Of a stretch of 42,594 nt of DNA, positions 6,491 to 16,134 are shown in pieces. A program made the position numbers and the translations under genes. Every line of letters begins with the position of its first letter. The first letter of the stretch is position 1. Origin of the DNA: a virus; the IMG/VR virus record IMGVR_UViG_3300025942_000012, positions 1 through 42,594 of that record; one strand, written 5' to 3'. The notes under the pieces were generated by a model that did not search any database, was not told where the DNA came from, and worked only from the letters and a program-made list of their open reading frames with translations.

Positions 6491-6720
6491 GCTTGCCCTT
6501 CACGCGTAAGCCGTATCCGCCCTCGACGCATCTGCGCCGGGGGCCGCACTTTTTTTGCGAGGGGTGCGGGCAGGCGGCGAACCTTGAGCGGGATCCGCCC
6601 GGGGCGCTCGTAGACGACGCGCACGGCGAGACGTGGCACCGCGTGTGTCACCGCGCCGTGAAGGGGTTCGACCTGCCGCCGACGCCGACGCGCGGACGCC
6701 TGCTCACCTTTCCCGAGTAG
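6487..6720 (+). CDS. Small zinc-finger protein, last gene of the early cluster
   Basis: A 77-residue protein with GTG at 6487. HFFCEGCGQAANLE and WHRVCHRAV provide three Cys and several His for a zinc site. Its final 17 bases overlap the 3' end of the convergent late gene (6704-7765), so the two operons meet tail to tail with no room for a separate terminator. Function unknown. Confidence 0.6.
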   Translation: MSLPFTRKPYPPSTHLRRGPHFFCEGCGQAANLERDPPGALVDDAHGETWHRVCHRAVKGFDLPPTPTRGRLLTFPE

Positions 6721-7765
6721 CGCGCGCCTTCCGCTTGCCCCAAATCCCCAGCGACGCTTCGATGCGGTCGAGCACGCGCATCAGGTCGGGCGGGATCGGA
6801 TACTCGCGCGGCCCGGTCTGCCCGGCCTCGTGCGCGTAGGGCACCGGGCGATCCTGCACGGTGAAAGTGCCCTTGGGGTAGTCGTTCGCGTAGAGGTCCG
6901 CGAGGATCTCAGCCGACTGCGTGTTGTCGAACTTCGACCGCCCCGTGCGCTCGGCCATGTAGTCCCAGAGGGGGTGCCGCCGGTCCTGTTCCCAGAGCTT
7001 CCAGAGCGCGGTGTCGGTGTCCTTCCAGTGCTCGCCCTCGGTTTCGATCTTGTGCGCCAGTTCGTGCCGCACCAACTCCGCGCGCTGCTCGCGCGAGAGC
7101 GTCTTCATCGTTTCGCGGTCGAGCATCGTGCGCCCTGACCACGGGTCGTACATCCCCTGGCCGCGCTCGCCCGTGCCGCGCTGCCGCACCTCGCCCACCT
7201 CGACCTTCGGCGGTTCGTCGCGCACGACCACGTCGATGGTCTTGTCGCCTCGGAGCTTCGCCGCCTCGTAGCGGTGACTCCCGTCTTCGATCATCCACTT
7301 CTCGCCAGGGTGCTCGGGCGGGATCGCTTCGATGGGCGGCAGCGGCGTGTCCCGCGCCGCATACTCCCGCACCAGTTCTCGCGCTGACGGCCACGTCAGC
7401 TTCCCGCCCGGCATCGCGCTCTCGCCGTGCTCCAGTTCCGTCAAGGGCAGGCGCACGACGCGCGTGCGCGGCTTGCGCGGCGCGTACTCGTGGACGGTTT
7501 CCCCGGCGGTGGCGCCGACGCGCCCGCGCGACTCTTTCGTGATGGCGGCGCGGTCGAGCGCGTCCACGATCCGGCGCGGCGTCCCGTCCCAGAACTTGCT
7601 GTTCTTGATGTACTTCTTCGCCTCGGCCTCAGTGTGGAACGAGTCCTCGGCGTGCCACTGCTCCCCGTCGTGCGCTACGACGTGAAAGCGCGGAGGTGCC
7701 TGGGTGAGCGGGTCAGGGCGGCTCCACGCCTGCCGCTGCAGGCGCAGAGCTTTCCTGTTCTGCAC
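6704..7765 (-). CDS. ParB-like domain plus HExxH metallopeptidase protein, end of late operon
   Basis: A 353-residue protein. Residues about 105-180 look like a ParB/sulfiredoxin-type domain, with IEDGSHRYEAAKLRG (159-173) as the ParB box-like motif. Residues about 205-300 hold RHELAHKIE with HELAH at 234-238 (zincin HExxH), and SAEILADLYAND (E286) is a plausible third zinc ligand. Such domain mixtures occur in proteins that phages inject with their DNA. GTG at 7765 overlaps the preceding giant gene by 53 nt, so the true start may be later. I infer a virion-packaged, injected enzyme; an anti-host or virion-processing role is possible. Confidence 0.6.
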   Translation of the reverse strand: MQNRKALRLQRQAWSRPDPLTQAPPRFHVVAHDGEQWHAEDSFHTEAEAKKYIKNSKFWDGTPRRIVDALDRAAITKESRGRVGATAGETVHEYAPRKPRTRVVRLPLTELEHGESAMPGGKLTWPSARELVREYAARDTPLPPIEAIPPEHPGEKWMIEDGSHRYEAAKLRGDKTIDVVVRDEPPKVEVGEVRQRGTGERGQGMYDPWSGRTMLDRETMKTLSREQRAELVRHELAHKIETEGEHWKDTDTALWKLWEQDRRHPLWDYMAERTGRSKFDNTQSAEILADLYANDYPKGTFTVQDRPVPYAHEAGQTGPREYPIPPDLMRVLDRIEASLGIWGKRKARATRER

Positions 7766-10700
7766 GCCACTCGCGGATCATGCGGCGCTGCGATTCAGTG
7801 AGGCGTGGGTCGTGCTCCAGCGCGGTGAGACGCGCGTCCACCGACCCCGGGTCGAGTGCTTGCGCGCGCTCGTAGATCCCAGGCCGTCGGGCCTGGGCCT
7901 CGCGCATCGCCGCAGGCGACCCCTTCGCGAAGCTCTGCCCGCCGGTCTTGATGTTCGCGAACTTCTCCAGATCGAAGATCGAGTCCTGCAGGTACTCCAT
8001 GCCGAGCGACTTCGCGATGGCGTTGTTCGCCTTGTTGCTCGGCGTCGCGACCACGTCGAGCACGAGCGACCCTTCGGGCACCTCGCGGCCCTTGAAGCGC
8101 ATCGGCACTTTGCCTGCGCGGCGCTCTGCCGCCGTGGGCGCTTTCACCACCCAGCCGCCCACCGCGAGGTTCGGATCCTGCAGCAGGTCGTGGTTGTTCT
8201 TGATGAACGCCGCCAGCGCGGTGTGGTAGTTGCCCATCTGCGCGCGCACGGCACGCGGCACGATGGTCTGCCGCTCGGGGTAGATGCTCACCGCCGTCAG
8301 CGGGTTGCCCCCAGGGTCGGCGCCGGTCGCGACGTTGTAGGAGAAGCCGCTGTCAGGGCCGGTGATGTTCTGGTGCAGCGACTCGGCGAGTGCCTCGTTG
8401 CGCGCGTCGATGGCCTCCTTCGCCTCGCTCACCTTCGTCGTCCACGACTTGCGCTTGTCGGTGCTGCGCGCAGCCTCCGACGCGATGAGCTTGTCGGTCG
8501 CCGCCGCGAGCTTGCGCTGCTGGTCGAACGGCAACCCCTGCTCGGGCGCTTGCCCGCTCGACAGGTCGCCCTGGAGCTTCTTCTGGTACCACATCATCGC
8601 CTGCAGCTGGTCTTCGTCCAGGCCGTGCCGCTTCCCGGCCTGCCGCAGCTGCGTCTCGATGACCTCGTAGCTCGTGTTGCCCTGCGTGGACTGCCCCAGC
8701 CACTTGCTGCCGACGGCAGTGGGCCGGGTCTTCTGCATCTGCTTCGGCACTTCGAACCGCGTGGCCGCGCGCGTGGCCTCGCGCTCGACGCGCGCGATCT
8801 CCCTCGGCGTGATCGGCGTGCCGCGTGCCGTCGCCCGCGCCGTCAGTTCGTTCATCAGGCGCGTCATCTCGTTGGTTTCTTGCTTGGGGTTCAGCGCCGA
8901 GGTCACGCGCTGCGCGGTGCGCGGCGCGACGGTGCCGCCGCGCTGGAGCGGCTCGCCCGTCTTCGGATCGATCACCGGCTCGCCCGTGCGCGGGTTCGTG
9001 CGATACACCGGCACGCCCGTGCGCTCGGGCACCTCGGTCGGCAACCCAACCGCGCGGTAGATGTGGCGGTCCACGGTGGCGGGCGTCACGAGCTTGCCGG
9101 TGATGTCAGGGCGCTGCCCGCCCGCGAGGTTGATGCTGTAGCTCTCGATCTTCCGCCCGCCGAAGCCCACGTCCTCGCCGAGGATGATGTTCCGCAGCGC
9201 CGGGATCCCGGGCTTGTCAGGGTCCATGTCGAAGACGCGCGTCACGGTGCGCGCGTTCTTGCCCTTGCCCACCGTCACGTTCTCCACGACGTTCTCGCGC
9301 ATCCACTGCAGCAGTTCGTCGCGCGAGAGGCCGGGCGGCGCGTCGTTGATCACGTTCGCCAGCTGCGCGGCCAGCGTGTTGCGCTCCGATGCCTTCGCGA
9401 ACAGTTCGTAGTTCTGCTTCGGCGGCGTGTTGGTGCCGAAGGTGGCGAGCGCGTCGGTGGCGAACGCCTGCTTCGTCGTCATGCCGTTGGCGTCGCGCGC
9501 CTCGCCTGCGTGCGCGGGCACGACCTCCTTGATCATGTCGGGCACGCCGCGATACCAGTCGCCGTAGGGGCGGAACGCCGGGTCGGCGGCGCGCTCGTAG
9601 GTGCGCGGGTCGAGTGCTCGTCCACCGCTCTCGGCGTGGATCTGCTCCAGCGCGGTGCGCGCGTTCTCGATGGCGTCGTCGGCCAGCGTCGTCACCTTCT
9701 GCCGCACGCGCTCGTCGGACCACGACGGATACTTCGCCCGCACGCCCGCTTCCAGCGCGGGCGTGATCTCGTGGCGTACGATCGACTCGGCGCGGCCCAG
9801 GCCCAGCTGCCCGGCGGCGTGCGTGGTCGCCATCATCGAGGGCGTCATGCTGCGATAGGCCGCAGCGCCGAGTGCCCCCATGCCCATGACCTGGGCGCCC
9901 AGGATGAACGCGTGGCGCCGGTCGTCGTCGGGGATGAGCCGCCGCATCGCCGGGGTGTCGGCGAGCGTCTGCGCCCCCAGGGCGAGCGCCGGGCCGACCA
10001 CCGCCTGCTTGCCCGCCCCGGCCAGCCCCTTGCCGAGCCGCGAGGCGACGCTGCCCACCTCCTCAGCCGTGCCCGCCAGCCCGCGTGCCCTGGCGCCCAG
10101 GCCACCGAACACCGCCTGGGTGGCCCCGCCGACGACCTGACTCGGGCTTTTGCTCTTGATGCCCTCCTCGACGTTCTGGAGGCCCGCTAGGCCCATTGTT
10201 CCGGCGACGGCGCGCCCTGCGGCCTCGACCGGGCGCGCGTAGCGTGTGCCCGCTGCCAGGGGCCGGGCCACCTCCTCCCCGGCGAAGGCGAGGTCGAGCG
10301 GCGAGGTGAACTGCGCGCCCAGCTGGAGCGCTCGCGAGATCGTGGGGTGCCCCTCGATGGTCGGCCCCTCCAGCAGCGGCGTCTGCGCCCAGCCCAGTGC
10401 CTGCTTGAGGAACCCTTCGGGCACCATGCCCGCTTGATACGTGCGGTTGGGGTTGCGCGGCCCGAGGTTCGTCTCGCCGCGTGCCTGCTCGGCGGGCGTG
10501 TCCTCCAGCGCCGGGCCATCGACCCCCGGCTGGTAGTCGGGGTCGCCCGGCATCGGGTCGGAGGCATCGTCGCTGCCCGGCAGGATGCCCGGCTCGGGCA
10601 TCTCGGGTGCGCCAGGGCGGTCCTCGTCCCAGCCCGGCGCGTCGGCGTAGGTGCTGTCGGGGTTCGCACGGTCGAAGATGCCCGGCGTGGCGCCGTCGCC

Positions 10701-12971
10701 GCGCTGGATCCGGTCGAGTTCGTGCTGGTACTCCTCGTCGGTGAGATCGCTGCCGCCGCTGGCCGGGCCGTCGGCGAGTGCCTGCTCGTGCAGCTTCGCT
10801 TCCAGCGTGAGCCGCTGCGCCGCGCTCCACAACTTCTCCACGCTGCCCGAGCGCACCGCGTCGGCGATGGCGAGCCGCGTCTTCGCGCTCAGCAGGTTGA
10901 ACTCGGGCGACTTCACGATCTTCGTGAACACCGGCACGAGCGACAGCACCAACGTGCTCCCGCCAGTCGCCGCGTGGCCTGCGGCCATGCCGCCGATGCC
11001 GAGCGCGCTGCCCAGCATCGACAGCGACTTCATCAGCCCGCCGGTCTGCCCGGTGCGTCGCGTCAGGGTGTCGGCGATAGCGTCGCGCAGGTTCGACTGG
11101 AAACTGAAGTCCGCGTTGTGCGGCAAGATCTCGGGCGCCAGCTGCCCCAGTTCGCCGCGCAGGATGTTCGCGCCGATCTTCGTGGTGCCGCGCCGCGACT
11201 CATCCGCGATGCTCGTGCCGAGCCAGCCCTTGCCGTCCGCGCCCGCGACGACGTTGTCCCAGTTCTGCCGGATGCCGCGCAGCGTGTCGGCGCTGACCTC
11301 GGGGCCGTAGCTCCGCACGTTGGCGATCATGTTGTCGATGTGCGCGACCGCTTCGGGCACGTCGGCCACGAAGCGCCCCGCCGCGTTGTAGGTGCCGAAG
11401 CCCTCTTTCGCTTTCTCCAGGGCGGCGATGATCGGGGCCGTCTCGGTGCGCGTGCCCGCGACCGCGTCCATCACGTTCTCGATACCCGCGCGCCCGATGC
11501 GCGCACCCTGGCGCGCCTGCTGCGGCACGCCTGCCGCGATGGCCTTGTCCATCACGGTGCCCGCCCAGCCCAGACGCGTCTGCCGCACGCGGCGCTGCAC
11601 CTCGCGGCGCATCTCGTAGACGGCGTCGTTCACCACGTCGTGCGCCTGACGCAACGTCGTGAGGTTCGTGTCGAGCGGGTTGAGCTTGCCCTTGCCGGTG
11701 GTCAGCAGTTCGACGGCCTGCTCCAGCGCTTCGCGCGTCTTCGGCGCCAGTTCCACGACGCCCTGCTTGTCCTTCAACAGCATCGAGGTGGCGGTGGCGT
11801 GCAGGTCGCTGCGCGCCGAGCGCAGCAGCCCTGACACGTCGCCCTGGCGGTGCGACGCCATCGCTTGATCGATCTTCTCGCCCGCGCTCGTGGCCTTTGC
11901 TGCGGCCTTCTCCTGCAGCCCGCTCAGCCCGCCCGTGCCGAACCAGTCCACCTCGCGGATGATGTCCTCGGCGTTATCCTCCACGAACTTCTTGTTGCCC
12001 TTGATGGTCGGCGCGATGGCGCGGCCCAGGCGGGTCTTCGCTTTGCCGACCATGCGGTCTGCCGCCGCGTCGAGCGCCTCCTGGGGACGCCCGCCACCCA
12101 TCGCCCCGCCCGTGATGCCGCCGAACACCGCGCCCGCCAGCGGGTCGCGCGTGGTGCTCTGCCCGATCACGCCGCCGATGATCGCCTGCCGCGCGGCCTC
12201 CTTCGACCGTGCGGCGGTGCGCGCGATGCGCCCGCCGGTTGACCCTGCCGTGATGAGCGACTCCAGCCCGGCGGGCAGTTCCATCTCGGGGTTCGTCGCG
12301 AGCGCAAGCGCAAGCTCCGTCGAGATCGCGCCCGCGTGCTGCGCCTTCCCCTGCGGCGTCAACGGTTCAGTCAGCGCGCCATACTGCGGCGCACTCGCGC
12401 GTCGCTCGTGCTGCGCCTGCGCGCGGTTCATCAGCGCCTGCTCTTCAGCGGTCGGTGTCACCGCGCCGGTCAGCGGGTCAGCCTGCTGCGACGACGGCGG
12501 CACGATGATGTCGGCTTCGTCGTCCAGGCCGAACGCCGACTTCACGGCGGGCTTGCCAAAGAGGTCTTCGGCGCCGCCGCGCAGCACGCCCGTGGGATCG
12601 TGCGTGATGGCGCCGTGGCCCAGGTTGTAGCCGATCTGCCCGAGCTTCTTCGCCCCGCCCGTGAAGAAGTCCTGCGTGCCCTGCCCCAGCGTGTCGAGGC
12701 CGCGCACGAGCGCGTTGTCGCTGCCGGTGAGTTCCTGCAGGGTGAGCGGTGGCTCGGCGGTGTTGAGGCCGCGCACGTCGCTGAGCGTCTGCCCCAGGCG
12801 CCCCTCGGACAGCGGCGTGATCTCGTGCTGCCGCTTGCGAGGCGTCGTGCCCGCGCGCACCGCTGCCGCCGTGTGCGACGCCATCGGCGCGATGGGCGGC
12901 GACGGCGGGAGTGTCGCAACGTCTTCGACCTCGGACGGGTCGAGCGAGACGAACCCTTCGGGTGTCGGCAT
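7713..12971 (-). CDS. Giant internal virion / DNA-ejection protein (1752 aa)
   Basis: The largest gene in the window. It occupies the place of podovirus ejection proteins, at the distal end of the late operon after fibre and tail genes. The N-terminal half has many Gly/Ala-rich and amphipathic stretches (about residues 240-320 and 650-700). About residues 900-1080 repeat this style (ALGAQTLADTPAMRRL). A later region has RHEITPALEAGV, NLAGGQRPDITGKL and SYEVIETQLRQAGKRHGLDE, which recall phage polyvalent proteins. I see no RNA polymerase or lysozyme motif. ATG at 12971. The product is probably injected into the cell envelope or cytoplasm. Confidence 0.6.
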   Translation of the reverse strand: MPTPEGFVSLDPSEVEDVATLPPSPPIAPMASHTAAAVRAGTTPRKRQHEITPLSEGRLGQTLSDVRGLNTAEPPLTLQELTGSDNALVRGLDTLGQGTQDFFTGGAKKLGQIGYNLGHGAITHDPTGVLRGGAEDLFGKPAVKSAFGLDDEADIIVPPSSQQADPLTGAVTPTAEEQALMNRAQAQHERRASAPQYGALTEPLTPQGKAQHAGAISTELALALATNPEMELPAGLESLITAGSTGGRIARTAARSKEAARQAIIGGVIGQSTTRDPLAGAVFGGITGGAMGGGRPQEALDAAADRMVGKAKTRLGRAIAPTIKGNKKFVEDNAEDIIREVDWFGTGGLSGLQEKAAAKATSAGEKIDQAMASHRQGDVSGLLRSARSDLHATATSMLLKDKQGVVELAPKTREALEQAVELLTTGKGKLNPLDTNLTTLRQAHDVVNDAVYEMRREVQRRVRQTRLGWAGTVMDKAIAAGVPQQARQGARIGRAGIENVMDAVAGTRTETAPIIAALEKAKEGFGTYNAAGRFVADVPEAVAHIDNMIANVRSYGPEVSADTLRGIRQNWDNVVAGADGKGWLGTSIADESRRGTTKIGANILRGELGQLAPEILPHNADFSFQSNLRDAIADTLTRRTGQTGGLMKSLSMLGSALGIGGMAAGHAATGGSTLVLSLVPVFTKIVKSPEFNLLSAKTRLAIADAVRSGSVEKLWSAAQRLTLEAKLHEQALADGPASGGSDLTDEEYQHELDRIQRGDGATPGIFDRANPDSTYADAPGWDEDRPGAPEMPEPGILPGSDDASDPMPGDPDYQPGVDGPALEDTPAEQARGETNLGPRNPNRTYQAGMVPEGFLKQALGWAQTPLLEGPTIEGHPTISRALQLGAQFTSPLDLAFAGEEVARPLAAGTRYARPVEAAGRAVAGTMGLAGLQNVEEGIKSKSPSQVVGGATQAVFGGLGARARGLAGTAEEVGSVASRLGKGLAGAGKQAVVGPALALGAQTLADTPAMRRLIPDDDRRHAFILGAQVMGMGALGAAAYRSMTPSMMATTHAAGQLGLGRAESIVRHEITPALEAGVRAKYPSWSDERVRQKVTTLADDAIENARTALEQIHAESGGRALDPRTYERAADPAFRPYGDWYRGVPDMIKEVVPAHAGEARDANGMTTKQAFATDALATFGTNTPPKQNYELFAKASERNTLAAQLANVINDAPPGLSRDELLQWMRENVVENVTVGKGKNARTVTRVFDMDPDKPGIPALRNIILGEDVGFGGRKIESYSINLAGGQRPDITGKLVTPATVDRHIYRAVGLPTEVPERTGVPVYRTNPRTGEPVIDPKTGEPLQRGGTVAPRTAQRVTSALNPKQETNEMTRLMNELTARATARGTPITPREIARVEREATRAATRFEVPKQMQKTRPTAVGSKWLGQSTQGNTSYEVIETQLRQAGKRHGLDEDQLQAMMWYQKKLQGDLSSGQAPEQGLPFDQQRKLAAATDKLIASEAARSTDKRKSWTTKVSEAKEAIDARNEALAESLHQNITGPDSGFSYNVATGADPGGNPLTAVSIYPERQTIVPRAVRAQMGNYHTALAAFIKNNHDLLQDPNLAVGGWVVKAPTAAERRAGKVPMRFKGREVPEGSLVLDVVATPSNKANNAIAKSLGMEYLQDSIFDLEKFANIKTGGQSFAKGSPAAMREAQARRPGIYERAQALDPGSVDARLTALEHDPRLTESQRRMIREWRAEQESSAPAAAGVEPP

Positions 12972-12978
12972 GGGGTGC

Positions 12979-15015
12979 TCAGAAGTACTGGTCGAGTGGT
13001 TTCGCTTTCAACGTGCCGTCGGGGTTGGTGCCGAACACCTGATAGAGCTTGCCGTCCTTCCCTTTCACGATCTTCGTCGGGGCGGTGGTCGTCGGACGCG
13101 TGCCGCTCGCGCGGGCCGCTGCGGGTGGCGGGGCTTTCGGTGCCGCCGTGGGCTGCGCGCGTGCCGCGTCACTGGCCTGCGGGGGCGCGATGGGCGACGC
13201 CGTCTCCGAGCGCTTCGGCGCGATGCCCGCGCTCGCGGGCAGCGGACGCGTCTCGTCCTCCACCTCCAGCGTGCGATACGACGCCGGGTCACTCACCGAT
13301 CCCTGCGGCGTGAGGAACAGCCCCGGCGCGATCTTGTAGGCGCGCAGCTGCTTGCCCGCGTTGTCGAACAGCTGCTGCTGGCCCTTCGCGAGGCTGGAGT
13401 AGAGCCGGTGCGCGCCGCCGACGATCTCCAGCTTCTGCTGCTTGGTCAGGCTCAGCGCGTTGTTCGTGATGAGGTTGTTGTACATCATCCGCACCGAGTC
13501 GGGCACACCGCGCGCGTTGCGGACCTGGGCCTGCTCGCCCTCGCGCACCGTCGAGGTCGGGTCGAGCATCTTCATCCACGAGAACACCATGGCGATGTCG
13601 CCTTCCGACGTGCTCTTCCCGCTCGCGAGCGAGTTGATCGTGTCGTAGGCTTGCGCGCGCAGGTTGAACGGCGCCGACGCCTTCTCGTAGCGCGCCTGCA
13701 CGTTCATCCCGAACCGAACCTGCCCGGGGTTGAGGTTGCTGATGCCGTCGCTGTTGCCGCCCGCCAGGAGCTTCGCGCGCTGCAGCCCCATGAGCGCGAG
13801 GCGCGCGCGCCCGATCTCCCGCTGCAGTTCGTCGGGCGGCTTCGCGCTGGCCTTCGCGAAGTCTTGCAGCGCTTGCAGCCGGAACTCCGCGCGCTTCTCG
13901 GCGTCGGGTTCCTTGCCCGTGGTGTCGCGATAGCCCGACACGTAGTCGTTGAAGATCGCGTTCGCGTCGGTCTTCGTGGACGAAAACGCGCCCTTGTCCA
14001 CGTTGGGCACGCCGCCGATGGCCGCGACCTCGGCCATCGTCATGTCCTTGCCTCGGAACCGGATCGTGCTCTTGTTGAACACGTCGATGTCCACCGCCTC
14101 GCCGGGGTTCGCCTCGCGGAAGTTCTTCAGCGCGTCGTAGTAGGTGGTGGACGCCTGCTTCGCGATCTTCTGCTCGGCGCCGGGCAGCACGCCGCCGGGC
14201 ATCGCGTCCATGGCATCGACGCCGAAGGGCGCGTAGATCTTCCGCTGCGCCGCGAGCCACTGGCGCGCCGCGTCAGGGTCATCGAACTCGGCGGCTTTCT
14301 TCGCGAGGTCCGAGAGGATCGTCGCGCGGTCCTTCGCGTGCTGCCACGTCTGGTTGTAGGTGGCGACCTCGCGCGCGTACTGCTGCTTGGCCTTCTCGTA
14401 CTTCAGCAGCCCCATCTGCCGCTGCTGCTGGTTGTACTGCTCGTTGCCGCGCGCCGCGCCCGACATCACGCCTGCCGCTGCCATCTTGCCGCCGGTCAGC
14501 CCGGCGATCAGCGCGGCGATGCCGGGCACCACGCCCTGCAGCACCGCACGCTTGGTGCTTGGGTAGAGCGACCGCTCATCGAGCACGGGCGCCTGGGGAA
14601 CGTGCAGCCCCGAGAGGTCAGGGGACGGGGCCGCGCCGGGTGCAGCGGCGGCGTCCTCGTCGGGCGCGGGCTGCTCGCCCAGGCCGAGGTTCTCCTGAAG
14701 CTCGGGGCCGAGGCCGGGCACCGCCGTCGGCGCGTCCTCGTCGTGCGCGGGTGCGGTGTCGTCCACGTAGCCGGTGGGGCGCGGCACCTCGTCCATCGGT
14801 TGCGCCCCAGGCTGACCACCGCCCAGCGCGCCGCCGAGGGCTTGCGTGAGCATCGCCAGCGGCCCGGCCATACCCCCGCCCCCGCCCTGCTGCAACTCCT
14901 GCAGCGCGGGCAACTGCGCGTAGCTGTCCTCGTCGGGCACGGGCGGCGGTGGCGGTGCCTGGAGCAGCGCCTGGAGCGGGTTCGGGTTGCCGAGCAGTTG
15001 CTGGAAGGTGTCCAT
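12979..15015 (-). CDS. Internal virion protein (678 aa)
   Basis: Begins with a Gln/Pro/Gly-rich stretch (about residues 1-130, including a poly-Pro run and GGGGGMAG) and continues as a long helical protein with regular charged heptads and few cysteines. The last 80 residues are Pro/Ala/Thr-rich. ATG at 15015 comes 3 nt after the previous gene's stop. Size and position between the 368-residue and 1752-residue proteins match the middle member of the ejection-protein trio of podoviruses (comparable in layout, not in sequence, to T7 gp14/15/16). Assignment is by context. Confidence 0.55.
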   Translation of the reverse strand: MDTFQQLLGNPNPLQALLQAPPPPPVPDEDSYAQLPALQELQQGGGGGMAGPLAMLTQALGGALGGGQPGAQPMDEVPRPTGYVDDTAPAHDEDAPTAVPGLGPELQENLGLGEQPAPDEDAAAAPGAAPSPDLSGLHVPQAPVLDERSLYPSTKRAVLQGVVPGIAALIAGLTGGKMAAAGVMSGAARGNEQYNQQQRQMGLLKYEKAKQQYAREVATYNQTWQHAKDRATILSDLAKKAAEFDDPDAARQWLAAQRKIYAPFGVDAMDAMPGGVLPGAEQKIAKQASTTYYDALKNFREANPGEAVDIDVFNKSTIRFRGKDMTMAEVAAIGGVPNVDKGAFSSTKTDANAIFNDYVSGYRDTTGKEPDAEKRAEFRLQALQDFAKASAKPPDELQREIGRARLALMGLQRAKLLAGGNSDGISNLNPGQVRFGMNVQARYEKASAPFNLRAQAYDTINSLASGKSTSEGDIAMVFSWMKMLDPTSTVREGEQAQVRNARGVPDSVRMMYNNLITNNALSLTKQQKLEIVGGAHRLYSSLAKGQQQLFDNAGKQLRAYKIAPGLFLTPQGSVSDPASYRTLEVEDETRPLPASAGIAPKRSETASPIAPPQASDAARAQPTAAPKAPPPAAARASGTRPTTTAPTKIVKGKDGKLYQVFGTNPDGTLKAKPLDQYF

Positions 15016-15018
15016 CGC

Positions 15019-16125
15019 CTACCCGTTCCGGTTGTTGAGATACGCGTTGAGCGCGCTCGACCCGATCTGCCCCGCCGCCCCCCAGACCGCCGCGTTGCCC
15101 TGCTGGCGCGTGGCGTCCTGCTGGTTCTGCAGCTGCTGCATCTGCCCGTACTGCCCGAAGATCGACGCCGCCGTCGGCCCACCCGCGAGCACCGACTGCA
15201 ACGCCTGCATCCGCTGCTGCGCGAGCGCACTCGGCAGCGCGGAGGTTTCCAACAGCGCGTCCCCGCGCGACAGGTCGTCCATGTATTCCTGACGGCGCAG
15301 CCCCGCCATCGTCGTCGCCGCGTTCAGGCCCATGCCCTGCTGCTGCACGAGCGCGGACAGCACGTTGCCCAGGATGCCCGCACGCGCCGACTGCCACTGC
15401 TGCTGCAGCTGCGCGTCGCCGAGGCCCGCCTGCTGCAGGTTGCCGCTCATCGACACGGCGAGGTCGCGCCGCCGGTTGCGCTCGTCGGTGACGTACTGCA
15501 GCATCTGCTGCTGCTGCCCGGCGCGAGCTTTCTGATAGCCCATGCTCGTCTCGGCGCCGAGCGCCTGGGCGACGCCACTCGACGGCGCGAGGCCACGCGA
15601 CGCCATCTCGGCGGCGTTCTGCTGATACGCCTTGTCGCGGTCCATCGCGAGCGAGTCGAAGAACCGCGCCTTGATCGCGGCCTCGTCGGCGGTTGAGTAG
15701 GGGTCCGCGTTCAGTTCCTTGATCCGCCGCGCCGTGTTGGCCGCGAACTGCGGCGTGTATTTGTTCGTCGCGCCGGGGCTGTTCGCTGCCGCCTGCATCT
15801 GGCTCATCGCGTCGTTGAAGCGCGGGTCAGGCTGCAGGTACTTCCCCAGCGCGCTGTTGATGTCGCCGTACCCGGGGCCGGGCCGCGACAGCTGGTTCAT
15901 CCGCTGTCCCCAGGCACCCATGATCGGCTGCGTCAGCGGGTCATCGAAGTAGGTGTCGGGCGTGGAGCCGTACGCGCCCGGCTGGTAGCTGCCCCCGCCC
16001 GGTTGCCCCCACGTCGCCATCGGCGACGGGGACGACGGTGCCTGATAGCTACTCGGCGCGCCACTCCACGCGGGCGCGCCGCCGTACTGCGTCGGGCTGT
16101 AGGAGTAGGGTGAGGGCGCAGCCAT
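15019..16125 (-). CDS. Internal virion protein (368 aa), Gln/Ala-rich helical
   Basis: The first 60 residues are Pro/Ser/Tyr/Gly-rich. The rest is almost entirely helical and rich in Gln, Ala and Arg (KARAGQQQQMLQYVTDERN, then AALVQQQG-like stretches). The end (AVWGAAGQIGSSALNAYL) is an amphipathic or weakly hydrophobic helix, typical of small ejection proteins such as T7 gp14-like ones. ATG at 16125 is preceded by AGAGG. No homolog is recalled by name; the virion role is inferred from gene order. Confidence 0.55.
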   Translation of the reverse strand: MAAPSPYSYSPTQYGGAPAWSGAPSSYQAPSSPSPMATWGQPGGGSYQPGAYGSTPDTYFDDPLTQPIMGAWGQRMNQLSRPGPGYGDINSALGKYLQPDPRFNDAMSQMQAAANSPGATNKYTPQFAANTARRIKELNADPYSTADEAAIKARFFDSLAMDRDKAYQQNAAEMASRGLAPSSGVAQALGAETSMGYQKARAGQQQQMLQYVTDERNRRRDLAVSMSGNLQQAGLGDAQLQQQWQSARAGILGNVLSALVQQQGMGLNAATTMAGLRRQEYMDDLSRGDALLETSALPSALAQQRMQALQSVLAGGPTAASIFGQYGQMQQLQNQQDATRQQGNAAVWGAAGQIGSSALNAYLNNRNG

Positions 16126-16134
16126 GATGAACCT

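Noticed and set aside
7704-10190. Very long plus-strand open frame (828 codons) opposite the giant virion gene
   Set aside because: GC-rich antisense frame without stop codons; the sequence is Arg/Ala/His/Leu-rich with no domains or start signal, and the minus-strand gene is part of a tightly packed operon.
7713-12971. N4-type virion RNA polymerase in the giant protein
   Set aside because: Size alone suggested it, but 1752 residues is half of the N4 protein and no polymerase motif can be seen.
12661-15696. Plus-strand open frame of about 1000 codons opposite the internal virion genes
   Set aside because: Antisense shadow of two minus-strand genes; composition unlike any protein and no ribosome-binding site.
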